From assembly GCA_013397865.1 (NCBI GenBank), contig VZTI01003405.1, positions 11,648-75,647 on the forward strand: a stretch of 64,000 nt of DNA, written 5' to 3'. This stretch comes from Struthidea cinerea (Eukaryota > Chordata > Aves > Passeriformes > Corcoracidae). The translations under genes were made by a program, and so were the position numbers. The notes under the pieces were generated by a model. The model was not told where the DNA came from and made no database searches. It saw only the letters and a list, made by a program, of their open reading frames with translations. Shown one piece after another: positions 1 to 12,379 of this stretch. The stretch's first letter is position 1. Each line of letters begins with the position of its first letter.

Positions 1-1214
1 CTGGAGCTGCCACCGAGTTTCCAGTCTGCTGCACCAGAGCCATCCAAAATGTAGGTCAGGCTTGCCAAGTCCACTTCTGCATGAAACAAGGCGTGCTCTC
101 CCCCCGGGGGAAGGGTCCTCTCCATCTTTCCCCTGCCAGGATTCGGCCTGTGACAATTCCCGTTGGCCAGTGGCTGCTTCCCTCTGCTTTAGGGCTGAGG
201 GGTGGCTCCCCCAGGGTGAGAAACCAGTGGGAAGTCACATCCCTGTGGTGTCCTGGCTGGGTTTTGGTGGCATCAGCCCCGGGACAGTGGCCATCCATCT
301 CCAAACCCGAGCCCGCTGGTACCGAGGAGGGTCCAGGTGACACAGTGGCAGCAGCTCCAGTGATCCCAGTTGGGCACGAGCGCTGTCTCCATGGTGGGAA
401 AGGGGAAGGGCCGTGGCAAGCCATCCTCCCAGAGGTTTGAGTGCAGGTTAGAATCATCCACCAGATGGTTCCTGGCAGCAGGAGGGAAGGGGGTGAGGGC
501 TCCTCCTCAGCCTCACTGCTCGTAGCAAGGAAAGACGGGAAGCTGGAGAGGAAAAGGCCAAGGGCAGGCCAGCCCAAGCACGCCAGGGAGGCAGCTGTGG
601 GTTGGGAAGGCTCGGCGGGAGCGGGCTCAGGGGCTGGGGAAACACACAAGGAAGAAGCAGGATACAACAGCCTCACGTGCGGGATGTGTGCCCTGCCTAT
701 CGGCACCACCACGGGCTTGGGATCCTGGCAAGCCTTGGGGAAGGGCAGGGAGATCCACAGCTGTGCCAGGAGCTCAGGAGATCCTGTGTTAGTTCAGCAG
801 GTTTGGGTGGGTCCGTCAGGAGTGTCCGCACCCCCTCGGACAGAGCGCTGTTCCACCCCTCAGCTGTGTGCAGCAAACCAGCCAGCAAGTTTCCCTTCTT
901 CCAGGAGGAATTCCCCTGGCTGGAAAAGGGGAGGCTCACTCCCATTTTAATCGCTTTTCACGGACTGATGCAAGCTGCAATAACTCCCTTGTGAGTGATG
1001 TCATGTCCAGACTCCTGTTTCCCAAGACAGGGGTTTACTGGGATGGATTTTCCTCACTGGCTGTGAGGTAATCAGGGGTGCCCTGAGGTCATCTCTGAGC
1101 ACCAGGTCCTCCTAAAAGCCACATTAATCAGTTGGAGCCTTTGGAATTCTGTCAAGTACAGATATCATGGTGAGCAGCTGCAAAACCCGGGTAAGACGCT
1201 AAGGCTGGGAGACT

Positions 1215-1500
1215 TGGGAAGGAGTGACAGGACCAGGGGGAACGGCTTCAAACTGACAGACAGTAGGTTTAGATTGGACATTAGGCAGGAATTCTTCCCT
1301 GTCAGGGTGGGCAGGCCCTGGCACAGGGCGCCCAGAGCAGCTGTGGCTGCCCCTGGATCCCTGGCAGTGTCCAAGGCCAGGCTGGATGGGGCTTGGAGCA
1401 GCCTGGGACAGTGGAAGGGGTCCCTGCCCATGGTAGGGGTGGGACGGGATGAGCTTTAAGATCCTTTCCAACTCAAAACATCCTGGGATTCTATGATTTA
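1215..1500 (+). mobile_element. CR1 LINE 3' fragment
   Basis: A 5'-truncated CR1 tail in sense orientation. It contains gtgacaggaccagggggaa, ggtttagattggacattagg, aggccctggcacagggcgcc, cagctgtggctgcccctgga, ggctggatggggcttggagc and the terminal gggattctatgattt. The well-preserved 3' end marks it as a relatively young CR1 insertion typical of bird genomes. A 90-residue minus-strand frame across it is a repeat artefact. Confidence 0.93.
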
Positions 1501-4500
1501 ACTATAAGGAGTTATTGGAAATCCCTCTCTCATGTCTGGGGAACTTTACAAGCCACCCTGAATTTCCTTAAGGGCATTGGTGGGGAGGGGACAAGCCCAC
1601 AGGGATACCAGCTCCAGGGAAATGCTGGGAATCTGACCCAGGTGCTTCCCTGTGCCCTGTGCACTGGAGTGGATAATAAACTCACTGAAGCTGCTTGTTT
1701 CAGACAAAATGTTCCTTATCCAGTGAGTCAGCAACATCAGGCTGTTTCCATGTGGAGCTGGAAAGCTCATCCACACAGGCTGGGAGAGGCCAAAGTGACA
1801 GACAGCACTGAAGATGGTGCAGAAGGGAAAAAGAATGAAAATAAAGAGGAATGGGAGTTCAGGGAAAGTCCCAAATCGAACAAGCAACCAATCTGACAAA
1901 TCCATGTAGCAGTTGACTCGCTCCCCTTGTCCCGTGTACTCTGATGTGACACTGGAAGAAAAACTGAGATTTCTTTTCTGCCTGCACTGTTCTGCTCTAT
2001 TCATCACCTTCAGCTTCGGGGCTGGAGTGCTCAGGCTTGTGGAAGGAGGAACTGTCCTCACGCTGTCTCCTCTGCTGCCCCTCTGGAGCAGGAGCTGGAG
2101 AGGGAGCAGCGTTCCCGAGGCAGCTGCTCAGGGGCCTGTGCTGCTGCACTTGCCAGCTGATAATTAATGAAACACTCTGGGAGCGGTCTGCAAGAACGAG
2201 CTGCTGTTAATTAGCAGTGCATTCGTCACGTGATGTGCAGAGATCGTGGAGAAGCTTCAGAAAGTCTGAGACTTAGTCCAGAAATGGTTCAGGGCTGTAT
2301 TGGCAACCACGTTATTACGCAAGTTTTTATTATGTACCTTTAAACTCATTGCAACTTCTTTCAAAATTTTCTGGAAAAGACATAATCCCATCTGTTGGGT
2401 CATCCAGAGCAGGTGAATAAAGGAATGATGAGCCTTCACAGCCTTCTTTGCACCGTTTCTAAGTGTGGGAGCACTGATTGCAAAGTTCTCCATTGCTGGT
2501 TTTGACTGGCTGAGGTAACAAACAGATGCCGAGGAGCTGCTTTCCGTGGAACCGCATGCCTTGGAGCAGACAGCCATTTATAGAGCTCCAGAAAAGACCA
2601 GAACTGCCGTGGGTTATTGCTGTCCCCAAACACCCTCCATCCACAGGACGTTTGGGTCATCTTTGCAGCGGCAGAGCAGTGGTGAGCGTGACCGGAACCC
2701 CAGAAGCAAAGCACACGCTGCTCGTGTGGGAGCTGGCAAGCAGCTTTCCCAGGGCTCTGTGGACATCCCAGGATCCCATCCATGCACACATCCGTGCCTC
2801 CATCCCTGTGCATGCGCGTGTGCCTCTAGTGCTGCAGTCCTGTGCCTAATAAGTCCCCGTGGCCCCATAAAACCCAATTACTAATGTGTTTAAAATAAGA
2901 GATGAATGTGTATTTATAACCATGTGTAATATTTTATATAACACTCTAGAGCAGATGTCCAGGGAGCAGCAAAATTTTAATTAAGGTTTTCTCATTGCTT
3001 TTCCTGAGGAGTCCAATCAAAGTCCCACTGGAAGACAGGAGTGAGACATTAAAAAAACCCCACACAGTGACAAATGTTTACATGTATTTTATAACTTATG
3101 CTGTAAAGGACATCTGTGGCTCTTCTACTGCAAAGAAAAGCCAAAACTGTCTGGTACGAGGCTTTGTTCTACTCATGCTTCTGTGAGGATCATGCCATGA
3201 ATAGTGTGGAAAAACCTTCAGTGTCCTGGATTTCTTTTTGTGTTTGTCGCGTGATTCATCAGCACTTTATAACGAGGCAGAAATATGTTTGATCTCTGGG
3301 TTGATGTGTTTTTAAGGGGGTTTCTCAGCAACTCCAGCTCTGCTGGCTGAGGGCCTCGCAAGTTCCATTGAATTTAAACCACCTTTGGGCACAAATAAAC
3401 CTCATGCCTGGTTTGCAAAGAGGGACTTGAAGGAAAAAGTATTAGGGGAGTTGCCCACTGTCCCTGAGGGTCTCCCTAAATGGACACCACAGTGGCCTTC
3501 TTGCTCCTGGGAGCTCCCTGAGCCAGGTCAGAGATGGGAGACAGTGGGCTTCTCTTGCACATGGAAAAGGAGATTTTCCTGAGTTCCAAGGAATTACCGA
3601 GCTGGTCCTAGAGGCTGGGATAATGCTGCTGGAGGCCATGCTTGGGGTCCTTTCTGCCTAGGAGGTTATCTGCAGACCCTTGGCACCTTCTCCCCCACTC
3701 CATGCTCAGCCTGGGAGCTGTCCTGGTTCCCTCTGGCTGGGGAAGCCCTGCAGGACTGGGCTGGAGACAGGACAAAGGGAAAGAGGGACAACCAGACTGT
3801 TTCCACGTGCCTTTTCCTCGCACGCTGAAGCAGATCCAGGCTCCCCAGGAGAGCCATCAGCGTGCTCCAAGCGGAGTGGGAGAGCACAGGAATCGTTTGT
3901 TTGCTGCCCTAGTGCAGTGCCTGCTCGATTATATTTAAGTATTATTAACTATGATTAAGTGCACGATCAGGAGACAGAGCTGCTTTCATGAATTGCAGTT
4001 AATATTAAAAAAAGGCTGCTGTGATGGTGCTGGGACATCACTGGGTGAGTGATGGCATGGGAATCTATTAACAGGTGGAAAAATAGGCTGGTACATGAAA
4101 AACTCTCTGAAAAGGGCACCCACTTCTTCCTTGGGATCTTACTCATGAGACAACAAAAGGGAACCCACACAGATGAAGGCTGAACCATTCATTTGGAAGT
4201 TTTTAATTTCTTCCCTAAGGGAAGCTAAAGAATATTTTTCAAGTGTCTACAGTGTTATAAATCCTCCTTTTTTTGGTCTCAAGCATTTGTTTTTATGGTA
4301 CATCTTACGTGCTAGATGCTGATTTCCCTGGACGGCTGCACCTCAGATCCTGGTGGGGCTCAGGGAAGGCATCTGTGGTGCGGCCCTTTCCAGCAAGATG
4401 GACAACCTTCCCTGCAAACTGCTGCTTTTAAGGGAGACCTAAAGCCTTCCTCCGTTGTTTTTCCTCTTTTGGCTCCTGGGTTTGCACTTGTTCTATGAAC

Positions 4501-7412
4501 TGGGCTGTTTATGAAGAAAGCAACTTCCAGACCTGCCCACAACTGGCTTTCCTTCCAAACTCCTCTCCACTGCTTTTCCTCCTTGCTAACCTGGCAAGTT
4601 AAGTTTCTGAGGCTATTTCCTAACTACAGAGAAGGTGACAAACACCTCCTGAGATGCTCTGGGTGTTGTCCCTCCATCCCTCTTTTCATAATATTTTTAT
4701 TGCTGCTTCTTTTCTTTAGCACGTCCTGCTCTGAGAGCTGCAGTCATTCCTGGCTGGTGCAGTTTGTGCACCTGGAAATCACCTGGAAGTCGTCCCTGTG
4801 GCACGTTTGCAGGCATTTTGTCACTTCCAAGGCACGCACAGGACACGGTGCACACCTTGCAGTCGCTTCAGATAGAAGCCACGGAGTTTGGTCCGGGTTT
4901 CCCAGGCATTTGGCACCTCAGCAGGTTATCTGGGAAAATTGTCATCTTTCAGGCAGAGTTATTGGAGCTGACAATGTACCAAAGATGAGTGACACCAGGC
5001 ATCATGAGGACAGAGGGATGCCACATCCCTGAGGAGCAGCCGTGTCCGCAGGGAATTTCCACGGCCTTGCCTGGTTACCACCTCAGGCTGTGACGGAATC
5101 GTCGGTGCTGACGCTTGGAGAGAGAGGGGTTTGTAATTTCTCTGGCAGAAGCAGGCCACGTTCACTCAGCAGGAAAAAGAGAGGCATTTCCCCATCCCGA
5201 GGAACGTGAGTGCTTGGAGGAAAGTGCATTCAGCCGGATCTGCACACAAGCCAGGCTGCGGGGCAGCACTGAGGGTCCACGGCAAAATCCCCGCTTCCTC
5301 TGTGCACTCATTCCTGCCTCTTCCCCTCCGAGCCCCCCTGCTCCTTCCCCTCCCCGTGCCAGGGATGGCTCCCAGACATACGCTCTGTCGCTGTTACGTC
5401 CGAGGCGCACAAAGAAAACGCCACAGAGCCCAGGCTCATGAACAGTGGAAGCAGAAGGTTTTTTTAAATAATTTTCTGACTACTGTATAGGATAGATTGC
5501 AAAAAGTGTGTTGAGTGGCAATAGGTAATTGGTTCCTCGGCCATCCACCCCTTGAGAGGATTGGCCAAGCCCTAAGATACCTATTCCAAAATATTTACAA
5601 AGTCAAAGCCATAACAATCTTGCAAAACAGCCTGCAGGTGCAAGAAGTTTATGGAACTGTGACCTTGTTTAAAATAGTTTACACGGGAAAGACAGTCTGC
5701 TCACAGAATATTGAGAAAAGGCTGAAGAATCTCTCTGCTTCTAGCTTTTTAGCACCTACTACATACGCTCCACCTTCATGTGGCCACAGCCTCCCAAAGT
5801 GCACGACACTTAACAAAGCAAGAGGAAAAGCACTAAAAAATAAATGGGCAGCAGATGGCCTGATAGGACAGAGCTGAATCTGAGGGTTAACCAGGCCATA
5901 ACAAAAGCTGTCATTACAGGTTGTCATCATTGGTGAGTTATTTATTAGCTCCAAACAGCGTTCCCCTCAGACACCAAATGTCAAATGTTTTAATATGCAG
6001 GACCCAAATCTTCCCCTTCCAGCTGCTCCCATTTCGTCCTGCCAGCTGTACCGTCTCATCTTCCAAGACCTGCCAAAGAGCCCAACATTAACATACCTTA
6101 TTATGCACATTGTTTTGCCAATAGAGGCCAGATGAGGCCAAATCATTCTGATAATAAGCCCTGCTGTCATTAAATGCTATTATGCATGCTACTGTTGATC
6201 CCCAAACCTTCACAGAATATTAATAAGGGCAGGCTTGGTGTTTGCTGCAAGGATTCTGGAGTGGATGAGTTTGGCATTCTTCAGACCTGTCCACAGTCTG
6301 AAGGGATCTGTGGCTACACCAGTCACTTCTGTAACTCGGGAGGAAAATATGAGGTGCCTGGTATGCAAAATATTTCCAATTCTCAGAAGGTTTCTTTCTC
6401 CTTTAAAAGGGAATCATGGATTGGGGTTTTGATTTGGATCCTTAGAAGGAAAGAAAGGAAGGAAAAAGGAGGGAATTGCCTGAGGATGGTCCAAATATTT
6501 CATTCTCATTTTTTGAAAACCTGTTTTGAGGTCAATTTGAAATGGAAATGTCATTGTGAAATGAGGAACGGAAGATGCCAGTGTGAAAATAGAAGCTGAA
6601 ACATTTCAAATTCTCTGAATGGGTTTTTTTTAACCTGCTGAAGCAGTGCATGATATTTGGACCTGAAGCTGTGACTAGCTTTGGTTAACCTAGAACTACA
6701 TTTCTCTGTGATTTTATTGCTTGGGAAAAAATAGTCACCTCCTTTAAGTGTTCTGGCTTTTGAGGAGGAGGTATATATGTTATGAAGTTCTTCTGACTGA
6801 AAGTTTCAGCTGTTATTGGAATCTTCTGATTTCTTTTCTTAAGGTATTTATACTTCCAAAGTACAATTGTTTTTCCTTTTCCTGTCCATTTTGTGCAAGT
6901 CTTTTGACAGTTTTTATGTAGCGTGATTCCAACAGGGCAGTAGCACATAAAAACGGGGCGGGAAGTGCCACAAGCTCTCCATTGTAACATGGCCATAAAT
7001 TCCTGCCTCATTTCAGTTATGGGTGGCCACTTCTGATACCTAAAGGTTAAAGCCTCCCTGGCAGTGATTAACTAGTCAGGATCTCAGCCAGATTTCAGTA
7101 CTTGAGCAGTCACTACTGTGGAAAATAACTTGAGATCTTTCCCCTGACCCTTTTGTCAAGCTGTCACTGTCAGTGATGGATTTCAGTTCGTGCAGAGCCT
7201 GGGGCTGTCTCCGAGCTATAATTGTGCCCTAATGGGCAGCACTGGACAAGTCAAGGTGTATCTCTGCATTTCGTGATCTCCTTTACACCCAAGGGCACAG
7301 GGAATTGGACAGAACTCCCAAGGGTGTAGGACTGAGCTGTAGAGGGGCTTTTAAGAGTCTCAGTGAGTTAGAGAATTCCTCTTACCTTAATTCAAAATTA
7401 GCCAGAAGGATC

Positions 7413-7439
7413 AGAGCAGAGCAGAGCAGAGCAGAGCAG
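7413..7439. repeat. (AGAGC)5 microsatellite
   Basis: Five AGAGC units plus a partial unit in otherwise unique sequence. Confidence 0.9.
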
Positions 7440-10400
7440 CCCTCGGAGATGGCAGCGTTGCACATTCACAGACGTCAGTCTGGTGGAAAGCAGAGTTCTT
7501 TTTGTTAATCCAGTCCTTCTGCTCAAAGACAAAATTTGGGTGTTAACACTTTTGGGACCTTTTTGCAGAAGCTGAGCTGATGGCATGGGGCTTGTGTCAC
7601 ATGCTGGAAAAAAGCAGGGCAAGAATTTTTACTTCAGCTAGTCTGCAGTCTAAAAAAATCCCACCAGAAAGCAGGCACCTGCATCTTTTCAACAGACAAA
7701 TGGTTATAGATTAGAACATACCTTTAAAAAACCCAACAACCTCTTAGATAACATTTTCTGTCACCAAACAGAAAGAAACGCAGAGCACAGGCCTAAAATC
7801 AGAGTCAGAATAAAGGAGCAAAGTATTTTTAGGTTGTCTGGGTTCCCAGCCTGAGTGAGGGAATGACTTTAATCAAATTTAGCCAAGCCCCAGCCATTCT
7901 CTCAGTGGTTGGTTTCAGCTGCACATGTCCCATCTTGGAGCAGCCCTTCCCAATTGCACACAGACAGCTTTGTTTACAGCCTGGGGAGGATCAAATGGTC
8001 TCCACTAGAGGGAAGGGAGAGCAGAGGAAGGCGTTTTCCTCTGAGTGATCCTTGCCTACAGAGGAAGCTTTATAACTTCACAAGCGAGGGTACAATATGT
8101 TCAACATATGTCAGTCTTTCCTCCCAGCAAGAGAGATGAATCACCTGTTTTCTCTGGAAGGGAGGTGTTTAAATCCTCTCTGTTCGTGGGGAAGAGGGAG
8201 CAGCTTTCTCATTGTGATGCATATTAGTGACAATCCCAGCAAGGAGTGCAGCCCCTGCAGTTGATGCTTCACCACCGCCGCTGGCAGAAGGGACCTTGAG
8301 GAAAGGCCTGTTCTCCATGAATAATGCAAATTGTTTGCAGTTCCAGTAATTCAAGGCCCAGGGTGGGAAGTTTGCTTCATTCTGTATGGGGTCACGCTTC
8401 CTCCCCACGGGCACTGACGGTGTGGCTGGGAGCCCACCGCAGGCTCCAGAGGAACTGTGTCACCTGCAGGAAGCAATCTGGCTCATAAACACGTGAAATT
8501 TGGGTCTGGAGAAGGGTAAGACAAGCAACACATCTCCCAGGGAAGGGGGCTTTAAAAAACACCTACAGCAAAATACGCACGTGTGGACTTCAGTCCCCCC
8601 CTGCTCAAGAAAGCTTTTCAATCCAGTGTAATGGCAACAACTCATGGGCTTAAGGGCTTGCTAAAAGCCAAGTTTCTGTCAGAAACTCCCCAGAATAAGT
8701 GTGGTTTGCACATCAGGCTGCAGAGCTAAGGAAAACATTGCTGTGTAACCTCAAGAAGAGCTATGGAGGCTCCACTGTAAATCTGATACTTGCAATTATT
8801 TCCATGATGACAACACCCACCAGCCTTAGCTGGAACCCATTTGTGCTGGGGATGCTGCAAATGGGGTAAAAAAATGCTTCTTCCTCCAGAGAATTTGGGA
8901 GATAAGTATGTGACAAGGCAGTGAAGGACGGAGGGAGCCCAAGGAAACCTGAAATGATTTGTCAGGTGGAGGATTTAATTCTTTAGGCCACTTGTTGGTT
9001 CTTACAAATTGCAGCTCTTTCAGCTGGCTACGCACAGCATTCTGTGATAGAGCCAGGAAGGCCCCCAAGCTCATTTTACTGTTTGCTTTGAACCAGCTTC
9101 TTTTAAAATTGCCACATAAAGGGGGAACATAATTCTTCTCCTGCCTGGCAGGAGCAGGGAGAAATACGACTTTGAAAAGGCTTGAACTGGTTTTGCAACC
9201 AGCTTTTCTTGGTGTATGCATTGGTCACTCACGCAAGGGCAAACGTCCTGCTTGAACCAAGGTGAGCACACAACCCAAGGCAGGTCAGGCTCCCTCAGAG
9301 AACAAGTTTGTCCTTCATTTTTGTGTGAACAAGGAATAAAAACTACCCAAAAGAGCACCCTGGGTACTCAGTATCACAGTTTGCTTCTGGTCACTGGGCG
9401 GGGCAAGAACTGGGAGTGGAGAGCAAAAGAGAAGTTGTTGCTCTAAACTCAGATTGAACTGAAAGAGTTCAACAAGTGAAAATCAGTGAAGTATCCTGGG
9501 AATAAAAATATGGAAGGATTTATCAGGGAAGCAAGTAGTTAGAGCAAACTTCAGAGAAAATCCGTGCTTTGTGATTTAAAGTGTGTCCTATACTCTCTAA
9601 CCCTCTGACCCCTGGAAGCAGAGATGCTTTCCGGGGAAGGAGCACATTTTCCCAGCCCTGTTCTGTGCATGCCTTCCCCACACACCTGTGGGAAGGCAAG
9701 GTGAGCTCGTGGAGAGCCTCCAAGTGTAGATGTCCAGCTGCCCTGGTGCCTCATCCCAGAAACATCCCTGTGCTGGGTGCTGGGACAGTCCTTCCCTCCA
9801 CACTGCTTTCAAACACTGAAAGTTTTTCCTCTTGCCCTCATAGTTTCATTCATTTAATGATTGATTAGTCAAGGCCTAAGTGTTGATTAGACTGGAAGCT
9901 TTCCTCAGCTCTCAAAGCATTTCACTGTGCTTGGAAAAAAGGGGAAGATAGACCCCACTGGTCAATCAGAGGCGAGCTCCTGCTGATGCCTTTTAGCCAT
10001 CTGCAGCACATCCTGTTCATGTCAGCAACTTAAAACATCTACCACTCATTTTAATCCTTTGTAAAACATGCAAGGGAGTATGGTGTACATAATGCATGAC
10101 CTAGGTCGTTAAAGTGTTAGGAACTCTGTTCCAATAGCTCTGAGATCTTAGAAAATCCATTTGCTACAGGCAGAAGAAAATAAATCTTTCCCCTGACTAA
10201 TTCCATCGTGTCCCTCTGCTTGTCCCTGGGACACTCCCCACGCTGCCTTGGCCTGAATGCTGGAGGTAGCAAATTTCTCACAGCACTTTGAATCCTGTTT
10301 AAAAAAGTCCAGAAATATTCCAGAAATACGCGAAGCAAGTATTCTAGCTTGTGTCAGGATCATTTGGAAGATTATTCTTGTTTTTAAAAGAGTTTCTTTC

Positions 10401-12343
10401 TAGAAGTTGAAAAGTTTAATTGCAGCCCCAAGCACAAGAGTTGTGGCAAACCCCGAGGCTGAGACTGTTCTGCCTTTGGGTCTCAGACAGCCTGGTTTAT
10501 TCACACCACGTTTTCCTTTCCCCATAATGGAGAGGTAAAGTTATTTAAGTCTGCTTTGGAATTAAAGAAAACATTTTGCTTTTGCAGCCTGACAGTTTAT
10601 GAGCATTGAGGTAAATGCACAGGCAGCACTTCAGATTAATACCTTTATTATCAGCTGGGATATTTAACCTGCCCATGGCCCCACTGCTGCCCCAGCCAGC
10701 TCCGAGCCCACGGTGGGGAAAGAGGGGATTTAGGCTGCTTAAAGATCTTTTTCAAGATTAATTTTGAGTCCATCTGTGTAGCACAGTCAACATGATCTCG
10801 ATCTTTTATTACCAGAGGAATCTCAGATACATTAATTTAAAGCTGGGCTGTTTGTTTAAAAAGCCACAGTTTGACTTTTTAGACTTCTTCAATCTTATTT
10901 CCTCTTCATGTAAAATTCATGGCAGGATATTTTAAAACTCTGCCTTGTACCCAGGTGTGTGATTCTTGTGCATTTCAATGTATAGGGGGTATTTTTCCAT
11001 ATGGAAAATCAATTGAGTTCCCTACAGAAAGTTTCCAGGTTTAACATCTACCCTTGCTGTCTGTGGAGGTAACACAGCGAGAACGGGATATCCTGGGATG
11101 CATTACAGGGATGTGGTCTTAAGCCCTTACTGGGACAGAACTGGTGCTGGTTGCAGAGCCAGGCTCTTGGCAGGCAAAGGGTGTAAGGCAGAAACCACAG
11201 GCTCAGAAATTCTCCAGGAATTATCTGGATACACTACACTGCATTTGCTCAAGCTGATAAAGGGCTCCCTTTGCAAACCCGACTTAGAGTGTCAAAATCT
11301 TCTGTGTCTGCTAATTCACTTCATGTGTACACACCAACATTTTATGGAGTTGTAGCTTCTCCTGCTTGCTATAAATCTCTTTAGAGGGGATCAAGTTATA
11401 CACACTGAGAATTCACAAAGCACGTTGAAATGTTGGCCCCGCTAAAATGAGTGGGAGTCTTGCCTTTGGCTTCTGTAAGTCCACGATTTTACCCACAAAG
11501 TATAAAGAACAAGAGGATTTCTTTAGGCTTTAAAGTGTTTTTCTTCTCCTTACTGGCATTTAGAGTTATACAGCACTTTTTGATTATTATTGTTTTAAAC
11601 CTGATTTTGCCTTGCTTCAACAGCAAGCAAGGGCAGCGCTCTGAAGTGTGTTCTCTAAAGAGCACTGAGTGTCTAATCTACTAATGAACTGTAATTATCC
11701 TTTTCTTCAATAGAAATTGCACTTAGCCCTGAGCCTTGTGGGTTGCTGATTCAGAGAAGAAGCAGGTTCTGGGTAAGTTTTGTACATTAGTACGTGCACA
11801 GCAATACCTATACGTGCACATAGACCAGGAAAAAATGGCTTTCCTGTGCCTATCAACTCATTTATCTGACTTGTGAGGCAGCAGAACAAAAATAAAATAG
11901 AACTCATTTGGCTTTACCACAAATTCCTGTCAGTCTGCTCGTTGTGTATTTTTGTCCATTTCCCCCTGGTTTTTGTGGCTTGAAAATTCTTAGTGTCAGC
12001 CCTCACTTTGGGAAGACATTGATGTAAGTCCTCAGTCACTAGATTAGACATCTTTGCCATATGTGTACAGCTAACAAACATCCAGGGATATCACTCAAGC
12101 AATTTCTACATCGTGCTCATCCTGAATTCCTGTTACATGTCTAGATAATTCTATTTACTCTAGGAATAATCTTCCACAGGAATTCAATTGAATTATTGCG
12201 CAATCTGGGTACAAAAGTCTCTGCCTCAAGTTGCACTTGCAGATTGAATTAGCTGGTTTGTCTCGGAGGAGAGGCTAAAATAAGGTCAGATCTCCACTGT
12301 GTGGAGCTCAGGAATGCACTGGCTCTGCTGTGGTGGTGGAGGA

Positions 12344-12379
12344 AAGCTCTCCAAGCTCTCCAAGCTCTCCAAGCTCTCC
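12344..12379. repeat. 9-bp tandem repeat, four units
   Basis: Four perfect copies of aagctctcc followed by a partial aaggtctct. Frames across it give LQA or LGE repeats and are not genes. Confidence 0.9.

Noticed and set aside
1165..1471. Open frames of 80-90 codons at 1165-1471, 24255-24754 and 62822-63412
   Set aside because: They fall on CR1 3' tails and share the same repeat-derived peptides (for example GRPWHR.PRAAVAAPGSL), so they are repeat artefacts.
1546..2061. 171-codon minus-strand frame
   Set aside because: Hydrophobic stretch FLFIFILFPFCTIFSAVCHF looks like a membrane segment but comes from an A-rich tract read in reverse; no family resemblance or gene structure.
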